From the NCBI RefSeq assembly GCF_002298975.1, contig NZ_DBMV01000021.1, positions 346,147 to 410,146 of the forward strand: a stretch of 64,000 bases of DNA, in the 5' to 3' direction. The translations under genes and the position numbers were made by a program. Numbering within the stretch: position 1 is the stretch's first letter; the number at the start of each line of letters is the position of its first letter. Source of the stretch: Ralstonia sp. UBA689. Its GTDB lineage: Bacteria > Pseudomonadota > Gammaproteobacteria > Burkholderiales > Burkholderiaceae. Shown here in pieces: positions 28,339 to 38,083 of this stretch. The notes under the pieces were generated by a model. It ran no database searches. It was not told the origin of the DNA and saw only the letters and a list, made by a program, of their open reading frames with translations.

Positions 28339-29588
28339 TGCGGGAAACCCCACGCTTCAATGCCCGGGAGCCCTCCGGTAAGATCGCCCGCATGTTCGCC
28401 AATGTGTCGTTCCCTTCGCTTGCCGATTACCCGCGCCTGTTGCGGCGCTGGGGGATCCGCTATGCCGTCATCATCGTCATCAACACGCTGATTGCGGCAG
28501 TGCTGGCGTTTGGCATTCGCCCGGAAGAGACGTTCTGGAAGGACTTTGTGTTCAGCCAGGCGATCGGCCTGTCGATGTTCACGCTGATCGGCGTGCCGCG
28601 CCACGTGCTCTGGGGCGATGGACCGCCCAACAAGAAGGCGTTTCCGTGGATCATCGTGGGCGCGGTGCTGATCGGCGTACCGCTGGGGCAGTGGATTGCC
28701 CGCACGATCTTGTGTCTGCACAGCCCGAACGCGGAGCCTTGGCGCGCCGACAGCCTGCGCATGAGTTTCATCATCGCCATGCTGGCGGCGCTGGGCGCGA
28801 CTTACTACTATTGGTCACGCGGCAAGCTGGCCGCGCTACAGCGGCAGGCCGCACTCGACGCGCTGGAGCGCGAAGAGGCAGAGAAGCAGGTCGTGCGCGC
28901 GCAACTGATGGCGCTGCAGGCGCAGATCGAGCCGCATTTCCTCTTCAACGTGCTGGCCCATGTGGATGTGCTCATTGCACGGGACCCGGCCGGTGCGCGG
29001 CGCTTGCTGCAGCACCTGATCGGCTTTTTGCGCACGTCGCTCTCGCACGCCCGTGCCGAGCAGTGCACGCTGGCGCAGGAGTTTGCGCTGCTGCGCGCCT
29101 ATCTCGAAATCCAGGCGCTGCGCTTCGGCAACCGGTTGCGGTTTTCTCTGGCACTGGATGAGGCCATTGCCAACATCGTCATTCCGCCCATGCTGATCCA
29201 GCCGCTGGTGGAAAACGCCGTCGTGCACGGCATCGAGCCCGCACGCGAGGGCGGCGAGATCGTGTTGTCCGCCCGCCGCGAAGGCGAGCGCCTGGTGCTG
29301 GAGGTGCGCGACACAGGTGCCGGTTTCGGCAACGATGCGGCATCGGCCAAGGGCACCGGCCTGGGTCTGACGCATGTGCGTGAGCGCCTGTCGCGCCTGT
29401 TCGATGGCGATGCGCGCCTGACGATCACTGAAACCGTGCCGCACGGCGTGACCGTCACCGTCGAAATGCCTCTGGCACACCAGTCGCTCGATCAACGTGC
29501 CCCGGCTGATGCGCCCGAATGGCGCTGCCGTTTCTCCCGCTCTGCCGCCAACTCCGCGCTGCCGTCGCGCGCACCTGCCGGAACCTGA
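28338..29588 (+). CDS. LytS/AlgZ-type sensor histidine kinase
   Basis: 416 residues if ATG 28338 is used (TGATG overlap with the 2TM gene); ATG 28392, preceded by TAAGAT, would give 398 residues and cannot be excluded. Four hydrophobic segments at the N terminus, a short coiled coil, then the His_kinase domain with phospho-acceptor His in QAQIEPHFLFNVLAHVDVLI, and an ATPase domain with QPLVENAVVHGIEPA and DTGAGFG. The C-terminal 40 residues are low complexity. It pairs with the LytTR regulator 3 bases downstream. Confidence 0.9.
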   Translation: MRETPRFNAREPSGKIARMFANVSFPSLADYPRLLRRWGIRYAVIIVINTLIAAVLAFGIRPEETFWKDFVFSQAIGLSMFTLIGVPRHVLWGDGPPNKKAFPWIIVGAVLIGVPLGQWIARTILCLHSPNAEPWRADSLRMSFIIAMLAALGATYYYWSRGKLAALQRQAALDALEREEAEKQVVRAQLMALQAQIEPHFLFNVLAHVDVLIARDPAGARRLLQHLIGFLRTSLSHARAEQCTLAQEFALLRAYLEIQALRFGNRLRFSLALDEAIANIVIPPMLIQPLVENAVVHGIEPAREGGEIVLSARREGERLVLEVRDTGAGFGNDAASAKGTGLGLTHVRERLSRLFDGDARLTITETVPHGVTVTVEMPLAHQSLDQRAPADAPEWRCRFSRSAANSALPSRAPAGT

Positions 29589-29591
29589 TCG

Positions 29592-30419
29592 ATGCCGCCA
29601 TCCCCCTGCCTGCTGATCGCCGACGACGAACCGGCGCTGGCCGACAACCTGGTTGCTGAACTGACTGCGCTGTGGCCCGAAGCCGCGCTGTTGCCGGCCG
29701 TGCACGACGGGCAAGCCGTGCTCGACGTGATTGACGGCGCGCCAGCAGGGGCGGGGCCGGATGTGGTCTTTCTCGACATCCGCATGCCGGGCCTGTCGGG
29801 CATTGACGTGGCGCGCGAGCTGTCTGATCGGGACGATCGCCCGCTGGTCGTGTTCGTGACCGCCTACGACCAGTTTGCGTTGGATGCCTTCGAGCAGGCC
29901 GCGGTCGACTACGTGCTCAAGCCCGTGCAGACCGAGCGTCTGGGCGAGACGATCAAGCGCCTGAAGGACCGGCTTGGCGCGCGACCGAGCGGTAGCGTCA
30001 CCGCCGATCCTGCGCAGACGCTGGCCGAGTTGGTCGAGCGCCTCGCTGGTCTGCAGGGCGCCGCCCAGACGCGCGTTGCCGTGCCCGGCGGCGGCTACCT
30101 GCGTTTCATCAAGGCGCTGGTCGGGCAGGAGGTGCGCTTCATCCCGGTAGATGACGTGCTGTATCTGGAGGCGACCGACAAATACGTCAACGTGGTCTCC
30201 GGCGCGGGCGAATCGCTGATCCGCACGAGCCTGCGTGATCTGCTTACGCAGCTCGATCCCGAGCACTTCTGGCAGGTGCATCGCGGCACGGTGGTCAATG
30301 TGGCGCATGTATCGAGCGCCGTGCATCTGTCGCTCGGCCGCCTGGGCCTGAAGATGCGCGGGCGCACGGAGACGCTGCCGGTGGCGCGGCAGTACGCGCA
30401 CCTGTTCCGGCAGATGTAG
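29592..30419 (+). CDS. LytR/AlgR-type response regulator
   Basis: 275 residues. Receiver domain with the acidic pocket ADDEP near residue 11 and phospho-acceptor Asp62 in FLDIRMPG, FVTAYD and LKPV as the other switch residues, then a LytTR DNA-binding domain (DDVLYLEATDKYVNVV, HRGTVVNVAHV). It would respond to the kinase upstream; the targets are not visible from the sequence. Confidence 0.92.
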   Translation: MPPSPCLLIADDEPALADNLVAELTALWPEAALLPAVHDGQAVLDVIDGAPAGAGPDVVFLDIRMPGLSGIDVARELSDRDDRPLVVFVTAYDQFALDAFEQAAVDYVLKPVQTERLGETIKRLKDRLGARPSGSVTADPAQTLAELVERLAGLQGAAQTRVAVPGGGYLRFIKALVGQEVRFIPVDDVLYLEATDKYVNVVSGAGESLIRTSLRDLLTQLDPEHFWQVHRGTVVNVAHVSSAVHLSLGRLGLKMRGRTETLPVARQYAHLFRQM

Positions 30420-30501
30420 TCACAGCAGGGCGTGTGCGCCCGTGGCGCCTTCCGTTATGATCCGTTGTGTCGTCAACGAATCAAGCACGAGACCAGCCGC
30501 C

Positions 30502-32211
30502 ATGGAGACCGCAGTCGTACGCCCCGCCGCAATGACACCCCGCCACGGCGGCCAGATCCTCGTCGATGCCCTGGTCAACCACGGCGTCGATATCGCCTTC
30601 GGCGTACCGGGCGAGAGCTACCTGTCGGTGCTCGAAGGTTTCTACCAGCGCCGCGATCGTGCGCGCTTCATCATCTGCCGGCAGGAAGGCGGCGCCGCCA
30701 ACATGGCAGATGCCTACGGCAAGCTGACCGGCCGGCCCGGCATCGTTTTCTGCACGCGCGGGCCGGGCGCCACCAACGCCAGCATCGGCGTGCACACCGC
30801 GTTCCAGGATTCCACGCCGATGATCCTGTTCATCGGCCAGGTCGGCCGCGACTTTGCCGACCGCGAAGCCTTCCAGGAAATCGACTACCGCCGCATGTTC
30901 GGCCAGATGGCCAAGTGGGTCGCGCAGATCGACAGCGTGGAACGCATCCCCGAATACATCGCGCGCGCGTTCCAGACCGCCATGGCAGGCCGGCCTGGCC
31001 CCGTGGTGCTGGCGCTGCCGGAAGACATGCTCACGCAGGTGGCTACCGTGGCCGACGTGCCGCCGATGCCGCGTGCGATGGCCTGGCCCGGCCCGCATGA
31101 CCTTGCCCAACTGAAGACGCTGCTGCAGAACGCTGAACGGCCGATGCTGCTGCTGGGCGGCTCAGGCTGGACACCGCAGGCCGCAGCCCGCATGCAGGGC
31201 TTTGCCGAGCGCTGGAACCTGCCCGCCGGCTGCGTCTTCCGCCGGCAAGACCTGTTCGACAACCGCCACCCGAATTACGCCGGCGATGTCGGCATCGCCA
31301 TCAACCCGAAGCTGGCGGCGCGCGTGAAAGATGCGGACGTGGTGCTCGCCATCGGCCCGCGCCTGGGTGAGATGACCACCTCCGGCTACACGCTGTTCGA
31401 TGTGCCGCGCCCGAAGCAGACGCTCATCCACGTGCACGCCGGTGCAGAAGAACTCGGTCGCGTCTACCAGGCCGACCTGATGATCCATGCATCGATGCCC
31501 GCGATTGCCGAAGCGTTGGAATCGGTGTCACCCGACGCGCCGCCGCACTGGTCGGCCTGGACGGAAGCCGCCAACACCGATTACCTCGCCAACATCGTGC
31601 CGCCGCCGTTTGGGGGCAAGGGCATCGACATGGCCCGCGCGATGCGATGGCTGCGCGAGCGCCTGCCGCACAACAGCATCCTGACCAATGGCGCGGGCAA
31701 CTACGCTACATGGCTGCATCGTTTCTATCAGTACGGCGCACTGGCTTCCGGCTCGCGCACGCAACTGGCGCCGACCAGCGGGGCGATGGGCTACGGCGCC
31801 CCGGCTGCGGTGGCCGCCAAGATCGTCTGCCCCGAGACGCCCGTCATCTGCATGGCCGGCGATGGCTGCTTTCTGATGAACGGCCAGGAGCTGGCGACCG
31901 CTATGCAGTACAACGCGCCGGTCATCTTCATCGTGGTCAACAACGGCATGTACGGCACCATCCGCATGCACCAGGAACGCGAATATCCAGAGCACGTGAG
32001 CGGCACCGAGCTGCGCAACCCCGACTTTGCCGCGCTGGCCCGCGCCTATGGCGCCGAGGGGCACACGGTGCGCTCGCTGGAGGGTTTTCAGTCGGCCGTG
32101 GAAACTGCGCTGGCCGCGCCCGTGGCCAGCATCATTGAAGTACAGACCGATCCGAATATCATCAGCCCGCGCGCGACGATCGATTCACTGCGTGCGCAAT
32201 CGCGCGGCTGA
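30502..32211 (+). CDS. Thiamine pyrophosphate-dependent enzyme (acetolactate synthase-like)
   Basis: 569 residues from ATG 30502; ATG 30532 is an alternative. Three-domain TPP enzyme: the PYR domain has the cofactor-activating Glu in RQEGGAANMADAYGKLTGRPG, the central domain is in the usual place, and the PP domain has the TPP/Mg motif AGDGCFLMNGQELATAMQYNAP ending VNN. Closest in style to acetolactate synthase large subunits, but no small subunit or ilv genes are near, so it may be a decarboxylase or carboligase of another pathway. Start and promoter region unclear (TTATGAT before it). Confidence 0.82.
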   Translation: METAVVRPAAMTPRHGGQILVDALVNHGVDIAFGVPGESYLSVLEGFYQRRDRARFIICRQEGGAANMADAYGKLTGRPGIVFCTRGPGATNASIGVHTAFQDSTPMILFIGQVGRDFADREAFQEIDYRRMFGQMAKWVAQIDSVERIPEYIARAFQTAMAGRPGPVVLALPEDMLTQVATVADVPPMPRAMAWPGPHDLAQLKTLLQNAERPMLLLGGSGWTPQAAARMQGFAERWNLPAGCVFRRQDLFDNRHPNYAGDVGIAINPKLAARVKDADVVLAIGPRLGEMTTSGYTLFDVPRPKQTLIHVHAGAEELGRVYQADLMIHASMPAIAEALESVSPDAPPHWSAWTEAANTDYLANIVPPPFGGKGIDMARAMRWLRERLPHNSILTNGAGNYATWLHRFYQYGALASGSRTQLAPTSGAMGYGAPAAVAAKIVCPETPVICMAGDGCFLMNGQELATAMQYNAPVIFIVVNNGMYGTIRMHQEREYPEHVSGTELRNPDFAALARAYGAEGHTVRSLEGFQSAVETALAAPVASIIEVQTDPNIISPRATIDSLRAQSRG

Positions 32212-32245
32212 GACTTTTTGCCAACGCTAACCTCCCGACATTGCC

Positions 32246-32743
32246 ATGACGATGACCCCAGTGACCGACCTGTGCGACATGCACGAAGACAAACTTGTCT
32301 ACGGGAGCCTGCGCGTGCTCACGCCGGTGTTCCGCAGCTTTGGCAAGCGCGCCGTGTTGGCGGGCCCGGCCTCCACGCTCAAGGTATTTGAAGACAACGG
32401 CCTGGTGCGCGCGGCGCTGGAAGAGCAGGGGGCGGGGCGTGTGCTCGTCATTGACGGTGGCGGCTCGTTGCGCTGCGCGCTGGTGGGCGGCAACCTTGGC
32501 AAGCTGGCCGAGGAGAACGGCTGGGAAGGCATCCTGATCAATGGCTGCGTGCGTGACACGCGCGAGTTGGCCGAGTGCAATGTCGGCATTCATGCGCTGG
32601 CGGTGCATCCGCGCAAGAGCATCAAGAAGAACGCCGGCCAGCGCGAAGTCGGCGTGCAGATGCCCGGCGCCTATATCCAGTCCGGCGAATGGATCTATGC
32701 CGACGAAGACGGCGTGCTGGTCTCGCAGGACAAGCTCATATGA
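32246..32743 (+). CDS. rraA: RraA family protein (ribonuclease activity regulator / HMG aldolase fold)
   Basis: 165 residues. RraA family motif GGNLGKLAEENGWEGILING followed by CVRD, which in the family forms the anion/metal site. Proteins of this group either inhibit RNase E or act as 4-hydroxy-4-methyl-2-oxoglutarate aldolases; the conserved Arg and Asp of the aldolase motif are kept. Stop overlaps the next start as ATGA. Confidence 0.85.
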   Translation: MTMTPVTDLCDMHEDKLVYGSLRVLTPVFRSFGKRAVLAGPASTLKVFEDNGLVRAALEEQGAGRVLVIDGGGSLRCALVGGNLGKLAEENGWEGILINGCVRDTRELAECNVGIHALAVHPRKSIKKNAGQREVGVQMPGAYIQSGEWIYADEDGVLVSQDKLI

Positions 32744-33159
32744 GCCCAGTCAACGCCATCCACGTCTTCGTCTACGGCACGCTGCGTGCGGGCGAGGCCA
32801 ATGACTTGCGCGTCGCTGCGGCCAAGCGCGGCATCCCTGAGCCGGATTTCCTGGGCACGGCCATGCTGCACGGCCGCCTGTACGACTTCGGCGCCTACCC
32901 CGGCCTCGTGCTCGATCCGACCGGCACCGCCGTGCGCGGCGATGTGTACCGCATCGATGCGGCGCTCGTTCCCGTGCTGGACGAGATCGAAGAGGTCTAC
33001 CCCGGCGGCGACGCGCTGTTCCTGCGCGAGAACCACACCGTCATGCTGGGCAGCGAACCGGTCGAGTGCATCGTCTATCCGGTTAGCCCGAAACACATTG
33101 CCGGGCGGCCCGTCATCACGGGTGGAGATTGGGTGGCGCATCGCCTGTCTCGAGGCTGA
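32740..33159 (+). CDS. Gamma-glutamylcyclotransferase-like (AIG2/GGCT) protein
   Basis: 139 residues. Starts with the cyclotransferase motif HVFVYGTLRAGEAND and has the conserved acid in VLDEIEEVYP. The family includes gamma-glutamylamine cyclotransferases that form 5-oxoproline. Translationally coupled to rraA through ATGA. Substrate unknown. Confidence 0.8.
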   Translation: MSPVNAIHVFVYGTLRAGEANDLRVAAAKRGIPEPDFLGTAMLHGRLYDFGAYPGLVLDPTGTAVRGDVYRIDAALVPVLDEIEEVYPGGDALFLRENHTVMLGSEPVECIVYPVSPKHIAGRPVITGGDWVAHRLSRG

Positions 33160-33165
33160 TTCCGA

Positions 33166-33194
33166 TTTTGCGGGGGAAGGGCGCGCGATATAAT
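33166..33194 (+). promoter_or_regulatory. Promoter of the C4-like RNA and its small ORFs
   Basis: Perfect TATAAT at 33189-33194, with TTTTGC at 33166-33171 in the -35 position (17-base spacer). Transcription would begin near 33201, at the start of the repeated leader elements. Confidence 0.65.
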
Positions 33195-33220
33195 TCGCGC
33201 GCTGTTCATTTGAGCAGCCG

Positions 33221-33367
33221 GGTTTAGCAGCCCACAAGATGTGCCATCTAGACGGACAATGTCCGGTGCTTGTGCACGCCTATGCTTTATGGCGGGCCGG
33301 GCGGTGAGACCTTCGGGTCTGCCGGTTTCTAGATGGCCGGTCTGCTAACGCCGTCGTCAGGCCCGCC
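33221..33367 (+). ncRNA. C4-like antisense RNA (phage P1/P4 immunity type)
   Basis: GGCGGGCC at 33291-33298 pairs with GGCCCGCC at 33360-33367, enclosing a hairpin AGACC-TTCG-GGTCT (33307-33320) and the segment TCTAGATGGCCGGTCTGCTAA at 33328-33348. That segment is complementary to two flanking copies: upstream TTAGCAG (33224-33230) and GCCATCTAGA (33243-33252), downstream TTAGCAG (33376-33382) and CATCTAG (33400-33406). The downstream copy runs into the AGGAG of the ORF at 33415. Two stems, a core antisense segment and two target copies, the second over a start site, are the known layout of C4 RNAs. Family call made by eye. Confidence 0.6.
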
Positions 33368-33414
33368 ACCCTCGTTTAGCAGCGAACGGCTGGCCTCTTC
33401 ATCTAGGAGACGTC

Positions 33415-33507
33415 ATGTCTATCGCATCAAGCGGGCATCGCCCCGCGTCTTATCCCTCTCCATTGCCCCGCATCCCCCGGTATCTGTTTCACGGAGGTGC
33501 ACGATGA
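33415..33507 (+). CDS. Small ORF under the C4-like element
   Basis: 30 codons, starting MSIASSGHRP, proline-rich, ending HGGAR. The ribosome site AGGAG (33405-33409) lies inside the sequence complementary to the C4-like segment. The stop overlaps the next gene start as ATGA. In phages P1 and P4 the corresponding small gene precedes an antirepressor and is coupled to it. No function recognised. Confidence 0.5.
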   Translation: MSIASSGHRPASYPSPLPRIPRYLFHGGAR

Positions 33508-33767
33508 GTGCTTTACGCCCCTACCAATCGGGTGCCCTCGCAGCCAAGGATTTTCTCTGCCGTACGCACATCGATGCGCGTGCAGGCCGGCCCTTCGTGG
33601 CCATGCGTTTACGCTCGAAAATCGACGGCATCACACGCGCGCTTCCTCGTGAGTTTCGGGCCGGTTTTATCGATGCGATCTATGTCTTCGTGGCAGCAGT
33701 GTTCGACGGCAAGACGCCGGACCCGCTGCAGTGGGATGTCCTGAAGGATATCGAGCGGCAGTCCTGA
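33504..33767 (+). CDS. Uncharacterised 87-residue protein controlled by the C4-like leader
   Basis: 87 residues from ATG 33504, with ACGGAGGTG upstream inside the preceding small ORF. Basic, with stretches SALRPYQSGALAAKDFLC and GRPFVAMRLRSKIDGITRALP, and a hydrophobic patch FIDAIYVFVAAVFDG. No domain recognised. By analogy with C4-controlled phage genes it could be an antirepressor or a growth inhibitor, but no sequence similarity supports this. A terminator follows 27 bases after the stop codon. Confidence 0.6.
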   Translation: MSALRPYQSGALAAKDFLCRTHIDARAGRPFVAMRLRSKIDGITRALPREFRAGFIDAIYVFVAAVFDGKTPDPLQWDVLKDIERQS

Positions 33768-33793
33768 GTTCGCCCGCAATCAATTTCATCCTG

Positions 33794-33818
33794 AACGCCG
33801 CACCCGCGGCGTTTTTGT
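33794..33818 (+). terminator. Intrinsic terminator of the C4-like unit
   Basis: Eight-bp perfect stem AACGCCGC with loop ACCC, followed by TTTTTG. It closes the transcription unit that begins at 33200. Confidence 0.88.
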
Positions 33819-33862
33819 TGGCCCCAGCTTTGTGGTGATGACATGCCGCCTTAAATTTCACA

Positions 33863-33943
33863 ATGCGGAAAGCTTTTTTGATCCGCAAAAATTCCGCATC
33901 GCACAGCACCATCTGCATCTTTCATGATGGGGAAAATATTCCC
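33863..33943. promoter_or_regulatory. Operator cluster upstream of aceA
   Basis: ATGCGGAA at 33863-33870 and TTCCGCAT at 33892-33899 form an inverted repeat, with a further TCCGCA at 33882-33887 placed 11 bases before the last copy (one helical turn). A second palindrome GGGAA-AATA-TTCCC lies at 33930-33943. They lie in the 398-base AT-rich gap before aceA and probably bind its regulator. A TATATA box near 34048 could be the -10 element. Confidence 0.5.
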
Positions 33944-34165
33944 GTATCGTGAAATATAGAATTTAAGTATTTGAAAATAAAGGGATAAAAACTTCTGCGT
34001 TGGATCAACTTCTCCTTGTTGCGCTGCATCGGGTTTCCCTACACTCTTATATAAGACATATGACTCAAGCCACCCATCGACGCCCCAACACGGTGCCAGT
34101 GGCTCAAGGTGATGAGTGAGTTACCCAGTTTTGATTTGAGTGATGCGATCACACAGGAGATTGAC

Positions 34166-35470
<1,305 letters not shown>

Positions 35471-35534
35471 GGTTGCCGACGCATCCGGCATCCAGGACAC
35501 CTGGGCTGGCGCGCTGACCACGCCCCAGCCGCTC

Positions 35535-35568
35535 AAACCGCGCCCCGTGAGTGGCGCGGTTTTTTTTT
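35535..35568 (+). terminator. Intrinsic terminator of aceA
   Basis: Ten-bp stem AAACCGCGCC (35535-35544) with its complement at 35553-35562 and a run of about nine T. Confidence 0.93.
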
Positions 35569-35581
35569 ATGCCTTGGCTGA

Positions 35582-35616
35582 TAGAAAAAGAAAAGCCGCC
35601 CGGGGCGGGGCGGCTT
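35582..35616 (-). terminator. Intrinsic terminator of the universal stress protein gene
   Basis: Read on the minus strand, AAGCCGCCC with its complement (plus-strand 35593-35601 and 35608-35616), then TTCTTTTTC. It faces the aceA terminator, so the two converging genes have separate stops. Confidence 0.85.
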
Positions 35617-35637
35617 GCAAAGCGTGAGCGCCTCGGC

Positions 35638-36072
35638 TCAGCGGTAGACGATCACCGGAATCTCGGTATGCGTGAGGACTTTTTGCGTCTCGCTGCCGAG
35701 CAGCAGTCCGGCCAGCCCGCGCCGGCCGTGCGAAGCCATGAAAATGACGTCGCAGCCGTGACGCTCGGCCGCATCGATGATGCCCATGTAGGGCACGGCA
35801 AAGCAGCTCATGTCGGTGTCGCAGTTGATGCCGGCGTTGCGGGCGGCGTCTTCCACGTCCTTGAGCACCACGCGCGCCTGCGCTTCAACGCGCTCCTTGA
35901 AGGCCTGCGGCGTCTCCACGACGATCTCGGAGAAGGGCGTGTACGGATATTCCTCCAGGCAGGTGTAGGCCGTCAGGCGCGCGCCCAGCGTCTTGGCAAA
36001 ATCGAGCGCCCCTGCCACCGCCTTGCGCGACAGCTCGGAACCATCGGTGGGGATGAGGATGTGCTGGAACAT
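35638..36072 (-). CDS. Universal stress protein (UspA family)
   Basis: 144 residues, single Usp domain. Starts MFQHILIPTDGSELS and ends with the ATP-binding motif GRRGLAGLLLGSETQKVL (G-2x-G-9x-GS type), so it probably binds ATP. Ribosome site CAGGAGG before the start on the minus strand. Small cytoplasmic stress protein; partner unknown. Confidence 0.92.
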   Translation of the reverse strand: MFQHILIPTDGSELSRKAVAGALDFAKTLGARLTAYTCLEEYPYTPFSEIVVETPQAFKERVEAQARVVLKDVEDAARNAGINCDTDMSCFAVPYMGIIDAAERHGCDVIFMASHGRRGLAGLLLGSETQKVLTHTEIPVIVYR

Positions 36073-36160
36073 GCGGCCTCCTGATCAGGGAAATGCGAAG
36101 TGGATGCGTGTTGTCTTGATTGTAGGCCGCGCGCAGTGTTCCACCCATCCGGAGTGATCG

Positions 36161-37090
36161 CTAGTCCATCCCGATGAGGGCGTCGGCCCGGCGCCAGTAA
36201 GCCGGATTGCCATAGGTGTTCTTCAGGAAGTCGATAAAGAGCCGCACGCGCAGCGGCAGGTGCTTGCGTTGCGGAAACACCGCATGGATGCCGATCGGCG
36301 GCGCCTCGAACGCATCGAGCACCGTCACCAGTTTGCCGGTCGCAATGTCGTGGCCGACTTCCCACCACGAGCGCCACGCCAGACCGTGGCCCTGCAGGCA
36401 CCATTCGCGCAGTACCGCGCCGTCGGTACATTCCATCGTGCCCGACACCTTCACGGTGACGGTCTTGCCGCCTTGCTGGAATACCCAGCCACGCTGCACG
36501 TTGGCGCTGGCGCCGAAGGCCAGGCAGTTGTGGCCCGAGAGTTGCTCCACCTGCATCGGTACGCCATGGCGCTCCAGGTAAGCCGGTGCGGCCACCACCA
36601 CGCGGCGGTTCTCCCACAGGCGGATCGACACGAGGCTGGAGTCGGGCAAGTCGCCGAGGCGGATGGCGCAGTCGAAACCCTCGTTGACGAGGTCGACCAC
36701 GCGGTCGCCCAGATCCAGCGTCATGGACACATCCGGATGCGCCTCGATGAAGTCCGGCACCATCGGCGCGACGTGGCGGCGGCCGAACCCCGCCGGGGCC
36801 GTCACACGCAGGTGGCCGCTGGCCTTCACGCCACCAGCCGAGACGCTGGCTTCGGCGTTGTGCAGGTCGTTGAGGATGCGCTGGCAATCCTCCAGAAAGG
36901 CCGAGCCTTCGAAGGTGAGCGTGATGCGCCGCGTAGTGCGCACCAGCAGCTTGACACCCAGGCGCTCCTCGAGCGCATCGATGCGGCGCCCGATGATGGC
37001 GGGCGCCACGCCCTCGGCGGCGGCGGCGGCGGACAGACTGCCGCGCGTGGCGACGGAAACAAAGGTTTCGAGTTGCTTGAAATGAGCCAT
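36161..37090 (-). CDS. LysR family transcriptional regulator
   Basis: 309 residues if the ATG at 37090 is used (MAHFKQLETFV); the frame is open to 37111 for seven more residues. N-terminal helix-turn-helix (SLSAAAAAEGVAPAIIGRRIDALE) followed by the LysR effector domain. It is divergent from the haloacid dehalogenase gene; LysR regulators often control such a divergent neighbour. Ligand unknown. Confidence 0.9.
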   Translation of the reverse strand: MAHFKQLETFVSVATRGSLSAAAAAEGVAPAIIGRRIDALEERLGVKLLVRTTRRITLTFEGSAFLEDCQRILNDLHNAEASVSAGGVKASGHLRVTAPAGFGRRHVAPMVPDFIEAHPDVSMTLDLGDRVVDLVNEGFDCAIRLGDLPDSSLVSIRLWENRRVVVAAPAYLERHGVPMQVEQLSGHNCLAFGASANVQRGWVFQQGGKTVTVKVSGTMECTDGAVLREWCLQGHGLAWRSWWEVGHDIATGKLVTVLDAFEAPPIGIHAVFPQRKHLPLRVRLFIDFLKNTYGNPAYWRRADALIGMD

Positions 37091-37128
37091 GCCTGATGTA
37101 TACCGTGGCAAACGAGGCCTGCGGGATT

Positions 37129-37151
37129 GTGATGAATATAAAGGTTATCAC
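37129..37151. promoter_or_regulatory. Inverted repeat between the LysR gene and the dehalogenase gene
   Basis: GTGAT at 37129-37133 and ATCAC at 37147-37151 with 13 bases between. Position between divergent genes fits a LysR binding site. The rest of the 221-base gap also has a short hairpin CCTTCG/CGAAGG at 37230-37244. Confidence 0.4.
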
Positions 37152-37311
37152 TCGTCATTCAGAGGGTAAAAGTCAAAGATCAAGTGACCATTGCCATCTT
37201 TGTGCAGCGCGTCACCTTTTCTAGAATGGCCTTCGTTGCGAAGGTCAGAGGGGCGTTCTGCGTAATAGAACTTGCAGGGTGCACGACCTTCGGGTCCGTG
37301 GAGCTGACTGA

Positions 37312-38010
37312 ATGTCTTCGATTCGCGCGGTGGTCTTTGATGCGTACGGCACGTTGTTCGACGTGTATTCCGTGGCCGCGCGCGCCGAACAGCTCTTTGC
37401 CGGCAAGGGCGAGGCCCTGTCGGTGCTCTGGCGCGACAAGCAGATCGACTACACCCGCATCCGCTCGCTGGCTGGCCCGGCGGGGGAACACTACAAGCCG
37501 TTCTGGGACATCACTATCGACGCGCTGCGCTACGCGGCGGCTCGCCTGGGCGTAGAACTCTCCGCCCACGACGAAGCCACGCTGATGCGCGAATATGCGT
37601 GCCTGTCGGCCTTTCCCGAGAACGTGCCGGCGCTGCGCCGCCTGCGGGAGATGGGCTTGCCGCTGGGCATCCTCTCCAACGGCAACCCGCAAATGCTCGA
37701 CATCGCCGTGAAGAGTGCCGGTATGTCGGGGCTGTTCGACCACGTCCTGTCGGTGGACGCAGTCAAGCTGTATAAGACCGCGCCGCAAGCCTACGCGCTG
37801 GCGCCGCAAGCCTTTGGCGTGCCAGCCGAACAGATTCTGTTCGTATCGTCCAATGGATGGGATGCCTGCGGCGCGACGTGGTACGGCTTCACGACCTTCT
37901 GGATCAATCGCCTGGGGCATCCGCCCGAGGCGCTCGACGTGGCGCCCACCGGGGCCGGCCACGACATGCGAGACCTGCTGCAATTCATACAGGCAACACA
38001 AGCGACGTAA
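37312..38010 (+). CDS. Haloacid dehalogenase type II (HAD superfamily)
   Basis: 232 residues. The nucleophile Asp is in VFDAYGTLFDVYSV at residue 10, the second motif is ILSNGNP, the third uses Lys in DAVKLYKTAP, and the fourth is FVSSNGWDACGA. This set is specific for L-2-haloacid dehalogenases, which hydrolyse 2-haloalkanoates to 2-hydroxyacids. GGAG site before ATG. Natural substrate in this organism unknown. Located just before aceB. Confidence 0.88.
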   Translation: MSSIRAVVFDAYGTLFDVYSVAARAEQLFAGKGEALSVLWRDKQIDYTRIRSLAGPAGEHYKPFWDITIDALRYAAARLGVELSAHDEATLMREYACLSAFPENVPALRRLREMGLPLGILSNGNPQMLDIAVKSAGMSGLFDHVLSVDAVKLYKTAPQAYALAPQAFGVPAEQILFVSSNGWDACGATWYGFTTFWINRLGHPPEALDVAPTGAGHDMRDLLQFIQATQAT

Positions 38011-38083
38011 GGCATTGCATTCAATCGGCCCAGCTATAGGACCGAACCCGTTCAACCCTCACATCATCCTCTGGAGAACAACC

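Noticed and set aside
33333..33503. 57-residue N-terminal extension of the 87-residue gene
   Set aside because: It runs through the C4-like RNA structure and has no ribosome site, whereas ATG 33504 is preceded by GGAGG.
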